Below are positions 1-6,072 of a stretch of 11,978 nucleotides of DNA, one piece after another. The stretch's first letter is position 1. Every line of letters starts with the position of its first letter. Position numbers and translations under genes: made by a program. Under the pieces are notes generated by a model. It ran no database searches. It worked only from the letters and a program-made list of their open reading frames with translations, and was not told the origin of the DNA. Origin of the DNA: DATIJJ01 sp039936115 (GTDB lineage: Bacteria; Pseudomonadota; Gammaproteobacteria; DSM-16500); NCBI GenBank assembly GCA_039936115.1, contig JBDTIZ010000046.1:1-11978 (forward strand), read 5' to 3'.

Positions 1-62
1 TACCAACGAACAACCAGTAAAATAATTTCTCTTTCGAAATGCCTCCATTTAAAACTTATCAT
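1..62 (-). CDS. IS6-family transposase, N-terminal 20 codons, cut by the left edge
   Basis: Reading leftwards from an ATG at 62, the minus strand encodes MISFKWRHFEREIILLVVRW and then leaves the window. IS6-family DDE transposases begin this way, and the split copy further right starts with the closely related MINFKGRHFMKDIILLLVRW. The start lies 52 bases inside a terminal inverted repeat at 114-127, a normal IS6 layout. Whether the rest of the gene is intact cannot be seen. The catalytic DDE residues would all lie outside the window. Confidence 0.75.
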   Translation of the reverse strand, partial: MISFKWRHFEREIILLVVRW

Positions 63-127
63 TTTCTATAACCTGATTATTTTTAGAGGCGGGATTTTAG
101 CAAATTAATGGTTTTTGCGACAGAACC
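1..127 (-). mobile_element. Partial IS6-family insertion sequence, one end with TIR at 114-127
   Basis: On the minus strand, 127 to 114 reads GGTTCTGTCGCAAA. This closely resembles the ends of the other IS6 elements here (GGTTGTGTCGCAAA at 6072, GGCGCTGTTGCAAA at 8167). The transposase start follows inward at 62. Directly outside the TIR the sequence switches in the middle of a codon series into another, decayed IS6 transposase, so this copy inserted into an older one. The other end is beyond the window. Confidence 0.7.
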
Positions 128-188
128 CGATATAAATAATGCCAAACACATTTAATTTTTACATAGGGCTCATCAAGTTGTAACTGTC
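128..188 (-). pseudogene. Decayed IS6-family transposase fragment
   Basis: Minus-strand translation from about 188 to 128 gives QLDEPYVKIKCVWHYLY. This matches the conserved block around the first catalytic Asp of IS6 transposases (compare DETYIKIKGVWHYLYR near 8486-8531 on the plus strand). Upstream in the same frame there are two TAG codons and no recognisable transposase N-terminus. Downstream the reading frame is cut by the TIR of the left-edge element. It is therefore a dead remnant, older than the insertion that cut it. The upstream limit is approximate. Confidence 0.65.
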
Positions 189-306
189 TCTACTATAATT
201 CGGCGGCCAGATTAGCAGAAGTTAATTTTTTTACATATCTCTCTGTATATACTGGCATTAAATGCATCTTCTTTCTCTCGCATCTTAATCTTAATAATAT
301 GTTAAG

Positions 307-340
307 TATTGTTCAATATAATACCTAATATTGAACAATA
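307..340. promoter_or_regulatory. Perfect 13-bp palindrome upstream of the ankyrin-like gene
   Basis: The arms TATTGTTCAATAT (307-319) and ATATTGAACAATA (328-340) are perfect inverted repeats around an 8-base spacer. The right arm ends 6 bases before the Shine-Dalgarno GGGAG (347-351) of the gene starting at 359. A possible -10 box TAATAT lies at 295-300, without a convincing -35. The palindrome would then sit over the transcription start or in the leader. It could be a repressor operator or an mRNA hairpin next to the ribosome site. No tail of T residues follows, so a terminator is unlikely. Confidence 0.45.
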
Positions 341-358
341 AAATCCGGGAGAATATCA

Positions 359-1321
359 ATGTACACACGTAAATATCGAACTATAGTTAGCAGCCAAGAA
401 AAACTATTGGAAGAACAAATAATTAAGCAAAAATCTAAAAATGCCCAATTAGCTATTGCAGTTACGGCAGAAAACCAAATTACAGCTAAAGAGCTTCTTG
501 AGCAGGGGGCTAATCCTAATGCTATCCATTCAATGGATTTCGAAAAAAATGATACATATACTAGCGGTAGCTACAACGTTGAAATGGAATGCCAGAGTTT
601 CGTTGGTACGGTTAGGTATGCCCCTGTAAATGGATACAATTATTCATTTGAGGGAGATAAGTACGCAAAGTCTCCTTCCAAATCGATGGTAGATCTTTTG
701 GTTTCTTACGGCGCTGTGGTGGGAAAACCTGCTTCAAATCATAGATCACCTCCAAAGATAGATCCTTCTCTCGTCCGAATCGAAGATTTAATGATTGGTT
801 GTATGCTTGATAAAACCACCGCTGATTATATCTTCTCTCAATCTCTACCGATGCAAGATTTTCTATTTTTAGGTGAGTTTACATTATTAAAAACCCATCT
901 TGTTTCAGATGTTAGTTTGATAGTAGTTGATTATTTAGTAGGAAACGCCACAGATATAATAAGGAAACATTCACTTTGCCAGAAAAAAGAATCACTTTTA
1001 AAAGAAATGGAAACGTACGGCCAAAAATGGATTTCTTCTCACGGAAACAGAGCCAAAAGTCTGTTACCCGTTTTTGCAGAAGCAAAGACAGAAACAGATT
1101 TAAAAGATATCTTAGAAACTCAAAAAGCTAAGTTTGAACAACCACTCGTAACTACAAAGGAGGTTTCCTCGCATGAGCAGGCTTTACATAATCCCAAAAG
1201 AGATGAGTTTTACAATATTTTAGTTAGACATCTTTCTGTATTTACACCACACAAATCAAATGAATCAAAAAGTGCGCCAACAAGCTCGTCAAATGTAACA
1301 GCTATACATGCTAAGAAGTAG
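359..1321 (+). CDS. Ankyrin-like repeat protein of unknown function
   Basis: This 320-residue protein starts at an ATG preceded by GGGAG with a 7-base spacer, a strong ribosome site that fixes the start. Residues about 28-57 (LAIAV, then AKELLEQGANPN) look like an ankyrin repeat. A second, looser one covers about 88-122, ending MVDLLVSYGAV. The rest has no family I recognise. Residues about 205-275 are rich in charged, probably helical sequence (KKESLLKEMET), and the last 20 residues are polar and Ser-rich. There is no signal peptide or membrane segment, so it is probably cytosolic or delivered by a secretion system. Ankyrin proteins of this sort are common among effectors of Legionella- and Coxiella-like bacteria, but the role here is an inference. 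It stands alone between IS remnants, with a palindrome just upstream and a hairpin downstream. Confidence 0.7.
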   Translation: MYTRKYRTIVSSQEKLLEEQIIKQKSKNAQLAIAVTAENQITAKELLEQGANPNAIHSMDFEKNDTYTSGSYNVEMECQSFVGTVRYAPVNGYNYSFEGDKYAKSPSKSMVDLLVSYGAVVGKPASNHRSPPKIDPSLVRIEDLMIGCMLDKTTADYIFSQSLPMQDFLFLGEFTLLKTHLVSDVSLIVVDYLVGNATDIIRKHSLCQKKESLLKEMETYGQKWISSHGNRAKSLLPVFAEAKTETDLKDILETQKAKFEQPLVTTKEVSSHEQALHNPKRDEFYNILVRHLSVFTPHKSNESKSAPTSSSNVTAIHAKK

Positions 1322-1336
1322 TCACTAAGATTCCGC

Positions 1337-1363
1337 ATTCCGCGCTAAAAGAACGCGCGGAAT
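1337..1363 (+). terminator. Terminator-like hairpin after the ankyrin-like gene
   Basis: ATTCCGCGC (1337-1345) and GCGCGGAAT (1355-1363) form a perfect 9-bp GC-rich stem with a 9-base loop, 16 bases past the stop codon at 1321. The sequence after the stem has only scattered T residues, so it is a weak candidate for an intrinsic terminator. It may instead protect the mRNA 3' end. From 1364 to 1498 I see no gene. Confidence 0.45.
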
Positions 1364-1498
1364 TGACAAAATTATCTTAGCCCCCACACTGAAGTGATAC
1401 CTAGCGCGAACTCATCTGACTCGCCAATGAATTTCCTACTATCTTCGCTAACAATTGATGCGTCACTTTGGGCGAATGAACATTATCCTAGAAAGCGG

Positions 1499-1513
1499 GG
1501 CTGTGTCGCAAAT
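1499..1513 (+). repeat. IS6 terminal inverted repeat, transposase 3' side
   Basis: GGCTGTGTCGCAAAT pairs with the repeat at 6058-6072 with one mismatch. It lies 47 bases beyond the transposase stop codon. Confidence 0.8.
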
Positions 1514-1560
1514 TTTTTTAACCTAACTAAAAATTACAAACGCACCATCCCTAGGCGTAA

Positions 1561-2027
1561 CTATGCTGCTAATGCGTGAAAATGCTCAAAAGCAAATGTA
1601 TTTTCTGAGTGACTATGCTGTCCTTTTTTCAACATGCGACATAATTCAATTCCAGCAAGAGTTGCCTCTGCTGAGTGAAACGCTTTAAATCCCATCATCG
1701 GTTTAGTGATACGTTTAATACCACGATGATCTTGCTCAATGATATTATTCAAATATTTAATTTGTCTAATCTCAATTTGTAATAAGACGCATCCTAATAA
1801 TGACAGTGCAATGAGTTGTAAATTAATCGCGTTGATTCCTGCGTTGTTAGCACCACTCTTATCAATTGTAATTTTTTCAGGTAAACCACTTGATCCAATT
1901 GCTTTAATAAAAAAGGCTTTTGCAGCTGCTTCGTCGCGATTTTTTGACAACATAAAATCGATCGTTGCACCCTCTTTATCAACAGCTTGATATAAATAAT
2001 GCCACGTACCTTTTATTTTTATGTACG
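1561..2027 (-). CDS. IS6 transposase, 3' exon (second catalytic Asp and Glu)
   Basis: This is the C-terminal 155 codons of the DDE transposase whose first 78 codons are at 5773-6007. It begins inside the Thr codon of the motif DETYIKIKG and continues with the family block GTWHYLYQAVDKEG. The second catalytic Asp is in ITIDKSGAN and the Glu in NNIIEQDHRGIK, so the triad is complete once the halves are joined. The frame can be read 5' of 2027 to 2139, but that extension translates intron domains V and VI and is not transposase. Joined, the protein would be 233 residues, the usual IS6 length, with no stop or frameshift. It catalyses replicative cut-and-join of the element ends. Expression depends on splicing of the intron at 2028-5772. 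Confidence 0.82.
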
Positions 2028-2066
2028 GGTAAGTAGACCGAGGCATTTCAGCCTCAGCCCCTCTCA

Positions 2067-2100
2067 GAACCGGATATGAACTTTTCAGCTCATCCGGCTC
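2067..2100 (-). ncRNA. Domain V of the outer group II intron
   Basis: Read from 2100 to 2067, the 34 nt open with GAGCCGGATGAGC and close with ATATCCGGTTC. They fold as the standard domain V hairpin: GAGCCGGAT pairs with ATCCGGTTC, with a bulge, and GAGCT pairs with AGTTC around a short A-rich loop. The catalytic triad is AGC with the usual G-U wobble. Domain VI follows (about 2030-2066), with GAGGC pairing to GCCTC. This is the active-site RNA of the ribozyme. The maturase stop codon falls inside it. Confidence 0.85.
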
Positions 2101-2672
2101 CCACCATTTAAGCCTTTTGGATATGCTCCAAGTTTCCAATGTAAAAATAAAGTTTGGTTTGTTTTCGCTAAACGACCGAGAAATTCTTTTGCTCGACTTT
2201 TATGCCAAGCAAACCGCTTATATTTACTTCGTACCCACTGAATCAGGTACCAATTCAAGCTTCGCCAGATACTAGACATTTCCGATGGATAAAATCGCCC
2301 ATAATAATTGTACCAACCTATTAAAGCTGCATTAAACATCTTAGAAAAATCAAGTAAGCATTTCTCATTCTTTAGCTGAATATGCCAGCTCCTGATTTCT
2401 TGATTGATCGCCTTCTTTGAGGTGCGACTTATCGCAGGTAGAAAGTTTGGATGCACTAATCCTTGTTTATTCACGCAGCGTCTTGGCCTGAACGTGTAGC
2501 CCAGAAAATCAAAACTAATGCGTTCAAAACTAGCCGTGCGATTTTTTTCTTTACAATAAATAATCCCAGACTTTTCTGGATGAATTTCAAGTCCACAGTT
2601 GAGAAATCGTTCGGTAATTTTTTTTAATATTTCTTCTGCCTGTTTTTGACTCCGACAGTGTAATACACCATC
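2085..2672 (-). CDS. Outer intron reverse transcriptase/maturase, C-terminal half (exon 2)
   Basis: This segment starts with the second Asp of the interrupted YADD motif (DGVLHCRS). It then gives the rest of the palm and thumb (LEIHPEKSGIIY, FDFLGYTF) and the maturase X domain (ALIGWYNYYGRF). It ends after 195 residues at a TGA inside domain V of its own intron. No HNH endonuclease motif follows, so the protein is of the endonuclease-minus type. The partner half is at 4578-5258. The frame can be read upstream to 2780, but the codons before 2672 translate the 3' end of the inner intron. The ORF is intact and undegraded, suggesting that the nesting is recent or that splicing keeps it functional. 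Confidence 0.82.
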   Translation of the reverse strand, partial: DGVLHCRSQKQAEEILKKITERFLNCGLEIHPEKSGIIYCKEKNRTASFERISFDFLGYTFRPRRCVNKQGLVHPNFLPAISRTSKKAINQEIRSWHIQLKNEKCLLDFSKMFNAALIGWYNYYGRFYPSEMSSIWRSLNWYLIQWVRSKYKRFAWHKSRAKEFLGRLAKTNQTLFLHWKLGAYPKGLNGGSRMS

Positions 2673-2729
2673 TAGAGTAAAGGAATGATTCAGCACCATT
2701 TCTGGTTTGCCTATCATTCCCTTCTCATC

Positions 2730-2762
2730 CCACCGTACGTTCAGTTTCCCCGAATACGGCGG
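2730..2762 (-). ncRNA. Domain V of the inner group II intron, CGC triad
   Basis: Read from 2762 to 2730, the hairpin opens CCGCCGTATTCGG and closes GAACGTACGGTGG. CCGCCGTA pairs with TACGGTGG including a G-U wobble. A bulge follows, then TTC pairs with GAA around a G/A-rich loop. The triad reads CGC rather than AGC, a variant best known from group IIC introns. The hairpin lies 15 bases past the reverse transcriptase stop codon, as is usual. Confidence 0.75.
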
Positions 2763-2776
2763 TCCGACAGTCTTCA

Positions 2777-4090
2777 TCATAAACCATGCGCAAGTCTTTT
2801 AGGATACTCAATCATGCCACTACCAATGTAGACCATTCCCATTGTGTAGAGCGTGCTATTTGGAAATCTGTTCCATCCAAAACCACGGCCTTTGCTTCGT
2901 TGGTTTAAGTATCTTCGAAAACGGATATCGATAAAACGCTGTAACCGTCGGAATGCATCACTAGCATTTGTATGCTTGAAATAGTTTACCCATCCCATCA
3001 CAACTGGTTTGACTAGCTTAGTAAATTCTTTCGGTTTAATTGGCGCTCGTCTATTAGTCAAAAATTTTAATCTATTACGAATATTTTGTTGCGCTTGCTT
3101 TGATGGAAATATGTAGATCGTCATTCTTCCACTCTTTGGGCTTTTCCGTTTCACAAAGTTGTAACCGATAAAATCAAATCCGTCGATTAATTTTGTAACG
3201 CGGGTCTTTTCCTGGTTAATAACGAGCTCCATTTTCTTTGCTATCCCAGCAAACGCTTCTAATGCAGGGGCTGCACTCCTGCGGCACACTAGAATTGCAT
3301 CATCACAGTACCGGTGTAGAGTTGCCCCCAACTTTTCTGGATAATTTCTTTTATGCCACACTTGATCAATGACATTTAAGTAGATATTGCTATACAGCGG
3401 TGAAATTGGCGAACCTTGTGGTACACCGATTTTCGTTGGCTCAATATTTCCTTTATTCATTATTCCCACTTTGAGTGTTTGTTTTATTAATTTAATCATA
3501 CTTCCATCAGCAATCTTTCGACTAATAAGCTTTAACAACTTATCGTGCGGGATGCTTGTAAAATAGAATTTAAAATCAATTTCAACTACAGACCATGCTT
3601 GTTGATATAAATCCTCGCGTATCGCCAAACTCGCTTGCTTGGCATTCCGCTTAGGTCTATATCCGTAAGAACAATCATGAAAGTTTGCTTCGAATATTGG
3701 TTCAATAACTATTTTCATTGCTGTTTGCACTATGCGATCTTCTACCGTCGCAATTCCCAAGGGTCTTGTGCCACCTTTCGGTTTAGGTATTTCTACCAGC
3801 CTGACCGGAGAAAATTGATACGTTTGATTGCATAACTGCTTTTGCAATTTGCTAATTACCAGTCCTTCACCTTCAGCTACTACATCATCAATTGCTTTAC
3901 TATCGATTCCAGGTGCGCCTTTGTTGGTCTTGACTTGACGCCAAGCTTCCCAAAGAACATCTTCTCGATAAACTTTATCGTACAAACTATAAAATCTAAC
4001 TTCCTTTTCTTGCTTGGATTTACAATATAGAGCTCTCTGGAGTTGCCGGACTTTATTTATTCCGTTCTTAGCTATTAAGCAATCAGACAT
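2777..4090 (-). CDS. Inner intron reverse transcriptase/maturase with YCDD motif
   Basis: This is an intact group II intron-encoded protein of 437 residues from the ATG at 4090, which has AAGGA seven bases upstream. A TTG 15 bases earlier (4105) is possible but less well placed. The order is an N-terminal RT-0/RT-1 region (KTNKGAPGID), RT-2 (IPKPKGGTRPLGIAT), RT-3 (YGYRPKRNAKQA), motif A (VVEIDFKFYFTSIPH), RT-4 (GVPQGSPISPLYSNIYLN), motif C (LHRYCDDAILV), thumb (FDFIGYNF) and maturase X domain (VMGWVNYFKH). All three metal-binding Asp residues are present. The usual Ala of YADD is Cys. No HNH endonuclease domain follows. It would assist splicing and retrohoming of the inner intron. It differs strongly from the outer enzyme, so the two introns belong to different classes. 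Confidence 0.87.
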   Translation of the reverse strand: MSDCLIAKNGINKVRQLQRALYCKSKQEKEVRFYSLYDKVYREDVLWEAWRQVKTNKGAPGIDSKAIDDVVAEGEGLVISKLQKQLCNQTYQFSPVRLVEIPKPKGGTRPLGIATVEDRIVQTAMKIVIEPIFEANFHDCSYGYRPKRNAKQASLAIREDLYQQAWSVVEIDFKFYFTSIPHDKLLKLISRKIADGSMIKLIKQTLKVGIMNKGNIEPTKIGVPQGSPISPLYSNIYLNVIDQVWHKRNYPEKLGATLHRYCDDAILVCRRSAAPALEAFAGIAKKMELVINQEKTRVTKLIDGFDFIGYNFVKRKSPKSGRMTIYIFPSKQAQQNIRNRLKFLTNRRAPIKPKEFTKLVKPVVMGWVNYFKHTNASDAFRRLQRFIDIRFRRYLNQRSKGRGFGWNRFPNSTLYTMGMVYIGSGMIEYPKRLAHGL

Positions 4091-4577
4091 CCTCAATTCC
4101 TTCAAGTCTCATTAACTGAAGCAGGGTTCCTTTCCTCTCCCTTGGTTTCCCAAGCGATACTAACGGTACTATGAACCCCGCGGAATTCTGGTATGACCAT
4201 CACTGACTTCGGTTTTCCTTATACAGATCAGTTTTCAGCGGCCAACTGAATTCATACCAGACCTCCCGGCCTACGACGTGAAACATTCACAGCGTGCAAC
4301 TCCTAATATCCCGGCACCCGTAGAATGGATTAATGTCTATTAAATTCCATCCCCTGTCAGCCTTACCTCTGCGACGATATGGTCGGCAAGTGCTTGTTCG
4401 TATAACGAGACTCATTTGGATTCATTTTTGTTGCAGCCCGCTGCTTTGCATTTACCGTTCAAGGTAACTTAAGCCTACGGATCACTCCGCAAACTCAACC
4501 TCCTGCTAGACTCCCGAATAGACAATTGAAGTCAGGGGACTTTCACCCCATTTGTTTCACGCCTGTACCGGCGTGCC
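4091..4577 (-). ncRNA. 5' structured region (domains I-III) of the inner intron
   Basis: These 487 bases upstream of the inner reverse transcriptase have no coding frame. They hold stem-forming segments typical of group II domain I, such as GGGGTGAAAGTCCCC (about 4536-4550, read on the minus strand). The length and position before an ORF in domain IV match domains I-III. Exon-binding sites were not resolved by eye. Confidence 0.6.
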
Positions 4578-5258
4578 GTCAGCATAGCGGCAGAATGGAA
4601 TGTTTGGCATCTCTCTTTTAACCCATGCATCGAATGCATAGTGGAGAAATAAATTTGCCAGAATTGGACTCACGACTCCCCCTTGGGGAGTGCCTTTATT
4701 ACGTAGGGTACTGTTACCATCTTTGTCTTCAAGCGCTGCTTTAAGCCATCGATCTACATATAACAATATCCACTTATTATCACAGTGGTAACGCAATGCT
4801 TTCATCAATAAATTGTGATCAAGATTATCAAATAAGCCTTTAATATCAAATTCAACAACCCAATCATATTTCCAACATCGCGCTCTTGTTATTGCAATGG
4901 CATCATGCGCCGATTTTCCTGGACGATAACCAAAAGAGTTTTCATCAAATATAGACTCAAGTGTTGGCTCAAGTTCTAATTTAACCACTGTTTGTGCAAC
5001 TCTGTCTGCAATAGTCGGAACTCCCAAAATTCTTACGCCTCCTGATTTCTTTGGAATAGAAACTGCTTTCACAGACGGTGGAAAATAACTGCCTGATGAC
5101 ATACGATTCCATAAGCGGTACAAATTATTTTTCAAGTCGCGTTCAAAATCTGAGAGTGATTCCTCATCTATTCCAGCTGCTCCTCCTTTAGCTTTTACTT
5201 TTTGGTATGCTTGAAACACGAGTTTCTTTGAAATTTCAAATGGCTTTGCTTCTTTCAA
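4578..5258 (-). CDS. Outer intron reverse transcriptase/maturase, N-terminal half (exon 1)
   Basis: This is the N-terminal 227 codons of the outer maturase. The likely start is a TTG at 5258 (MKEAKPFEISKK), because AAGGA sits five bases before it; another TTG lies at 5276. The order is RT-0/1 (KAKGGAAGIDEES), RT-2 (IPKKSGGVRILGVPT), RT-3 (FGYRPGKSAHDAI), motif A (VVEFDIKGLFDNLDH), RT-4 (GTPQGGVVSPILANLFLH) and the start of motif C (FCRYAD). At 4577 the frame passes into the inner intron and stops after seven foreign codons at 4557. Joined to 2085-2672 it gives 422 residues, a usual length for an endonuclease-minus maturase. Until the inner intron splices, only a truncated enzyme lacking one catalytic Asp can be made. 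Confidence 0.83.
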
Positions 5259-5772
5259 AAAATTCCTTCTAAACAAAATTGTTTAGTTGATTGTTCGTAT
5301 TTAGCTAAATGGTCAAGCCTCTTCGCTCCATTACGATTACCGTAACTTCAACACTACTACAAGCTTGTCCGCCCCTGCATAGCACATTGATATTTTCAGC
5401 CTCACAGGTTCTCTGCTTGCGCCTTTCTCTTTGCATTACTATGCAGGTTCCTGCAGTTCAACATAAAAGCCCAGATCAAGCTCACGCCACCTCTATGCCG
5501 GATGCCATCTAGCCAGTAAACAGGTGTCCGCTAGACTTATCTTAGGGCAACGAGAACTCCCCAATTTTGACACCATCTCGTATTTCGACACTTGAACGGT
5601 GATTCACTTGTGTTCGTCTTCTTGATCTACACCTGACATATTCCTATGCCTTTTCTATAACGCTCACGACAGAGTCTTTTCAACAATGCCGCTTATAGTG
5701 GTTGCAATCAATTCCTGTAAATCGATTGCAGAAGGTCTGCTTCCATCTTTTATGCTGCTTGCTGCAGCACAC
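5259..5772 (-). ncRNA. 5' structured region (domains I-III) of the outer intron
   Basis: These 514 noncoding bases run from the GTGTG intron start to the maturase start. GCTGC and GCAGC repeats near the 5' end (5755-5767) can pair. I see no gene here on either strand; open frames across it lack ribosome sites and family similarity. The size suits domains I-III of a group II ribozyme. Confidence 0.6.
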
Positions 5773-6007
5773 TCTCATCCATGCGCCAACTACTACCAAC
5801 TTTTCTTTTATGATTTTTTCTGAATTCTTCTTCAAGTAATGGAGAGTAATGTATAACCCAGCGATTAATAGTTGAGTGATCGACTTTAATTCCTCTTTCA
5901 AACATCATTTCCTCAATGTCGCGATAACTCAATGCATAAGATAAATACCAGCGTACAAGTAATAGTATGATATCTTTCATGAAGTGTCGGCCCTTGAAAT
6001 TGATCAT
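5773..6007 (-). CDS. IS6 transposase, 5' exon (HTH region and first catalytic Asp)
   Basis: The exon holds 78 codons plus one base of the split transposase, starting at ATG 6007 (MINFKGRHF), 51 bases inside the TIR at 6058-6072. The frame can be read further upstream to 6166, but that passes through the TIR and outside the element. Residues about 20-50 (WYLSYALSYRDIEEMM, then VDHSTINRW) form the N-terminal helix-turn-helix typical of IS6. The first catalytic Asp is residue 77, in WRMDE, two codons before the intron. The exon ends with the first base of the Thr codon of DET, and the other two bases begin the exon at 2027. Confidence 0.82.
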
Positions 6008-6057
6008 TGATTCCATCCCGTGTGGTTTTTTGGCGCAGGATACACTAATGACATCTG

Positions 6058-6072
6058 ATTTGCGACACAACC
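6058..6072 (-). repeat. IS6 terminal inverted repeat, transposase 5' side
   Basis: Read on the minus strand this is GGTTGTGTCGCAAAT, the partner of 1499-1513. Confidence 0.8.

Larger units (their letters stand above)
2673..4577 (-). mobile_element. Inner group II intron inserted in the YADD codons of the outer reverse transcriptase
   Basis: Joining 4578 to 2672 restores FCRYAD-DGVLHC, the catalytic motif of the outer reverse transcriptase, in frame. The 1905 bases removed hold a structured 5' RNA region, an intact reverse transcriptase (2777-4090), a domain V (2730-2762) and a domain VI stem (GGAATGAT pairing with ATCATTCC, about 2682-2720). The exact borders are uncertain by a few bases: GGCACG at 4577 is not a clean GUGYG start, and the 3' end reads TTTACTCTA. 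Because both junction sides carry a G, one-base shifts are equivalent. It is on the same strand as its host intron, as expected for a twintron that can splice out. Confidence 0.8.
2028..5772 (-). mobile_element. Outer group II intron inserted in the IS6 transposase, itself carrying an inner intron
   Basis: The minus strand at 5772 begins GTGTG, matching the group II 5' consensus GUGYG. The 3' part holds a canonical 34-nt domain V (2067-2100) and a domain VI stem with a candidate bulged A about 7 bases before the end. Removing 2028-5772 joins GATGAGA to CGTACATA and restores the transposase frame as DETYIK. The intron encodes a maturase/reverse transcriptase in two halves (4578-5258, 2085-2672), separated by the inner intron. 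Without the inner intron it would be about 1.84 kb, a typical size. The 3' border is uncertain by 1-3 bases, because the expected terminal AY does not coincide exactly with the frame-restoring position. Confidence 0.83.
1499..6072 (-). mobile_element. IS6-family insertion sequence, interrupted by nested group II introns
   Basis: The ends are inverted repeats. The plus strand at 1499-1513 reads GGCTGTGTCGCAAAT. The minus strand from 6072 to 6058 reads GGTTGTGTCGCAAAT, matching at 14 of 15 positions. Between them, on the minus strand, lie the two halves of one IS6 transposase (5773-6007 and 1561-2027) separated by a group II intron. Without the intron the element would be about 830 bp, normal for IS6. 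The 8 bases outside each end (GAAAGCGG and TAGCGCTT) do not match, so no target duplication is visible. The flanks may have recombined, or the copy moved by cointegrate formation. Confidence 0.85.

Noticed and set aside
1399..1408. ACCTAGCGC near 1398-1406 is repeated at 6070-6078, which suggested a target duplication of the IS
   Set aside because: The left copy is about 90 bases away from the TIR, the length is 9 rather than 8, and the right copy overlaps the TIR. Probably chance.
1394..1579. Plus-strand open frame of 61 codons between gene 1 and the IS
   Set aside because: It runs across the IS terminal repeat into the transposase 3' end and has no ribosome site or similarity.
1561..2139. 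A continuous 192-codon minus-strand frame that could pass for a complete transposase with a new N-terminus
   Set aside because: The codons above 2027 translate domains V and VI of the outer intron. The true N-terminus is the exon at 5773-6007.
2680..2780. Upstream part of the frame starting at 2780 (MMKTVGPPYSG) as the N-terminus of an independent protein
   Set aside because: It translates domain V and domain VI of the inner intron. The real coding half begins at 2672 within YADD.
5309..5512. Plus-strand open frame of 67 codons opposite the outer intron 5' region
   Set aside because: No ribosome site and no family resemblance, and it lies over structured ribozyme RNA of the other strand.
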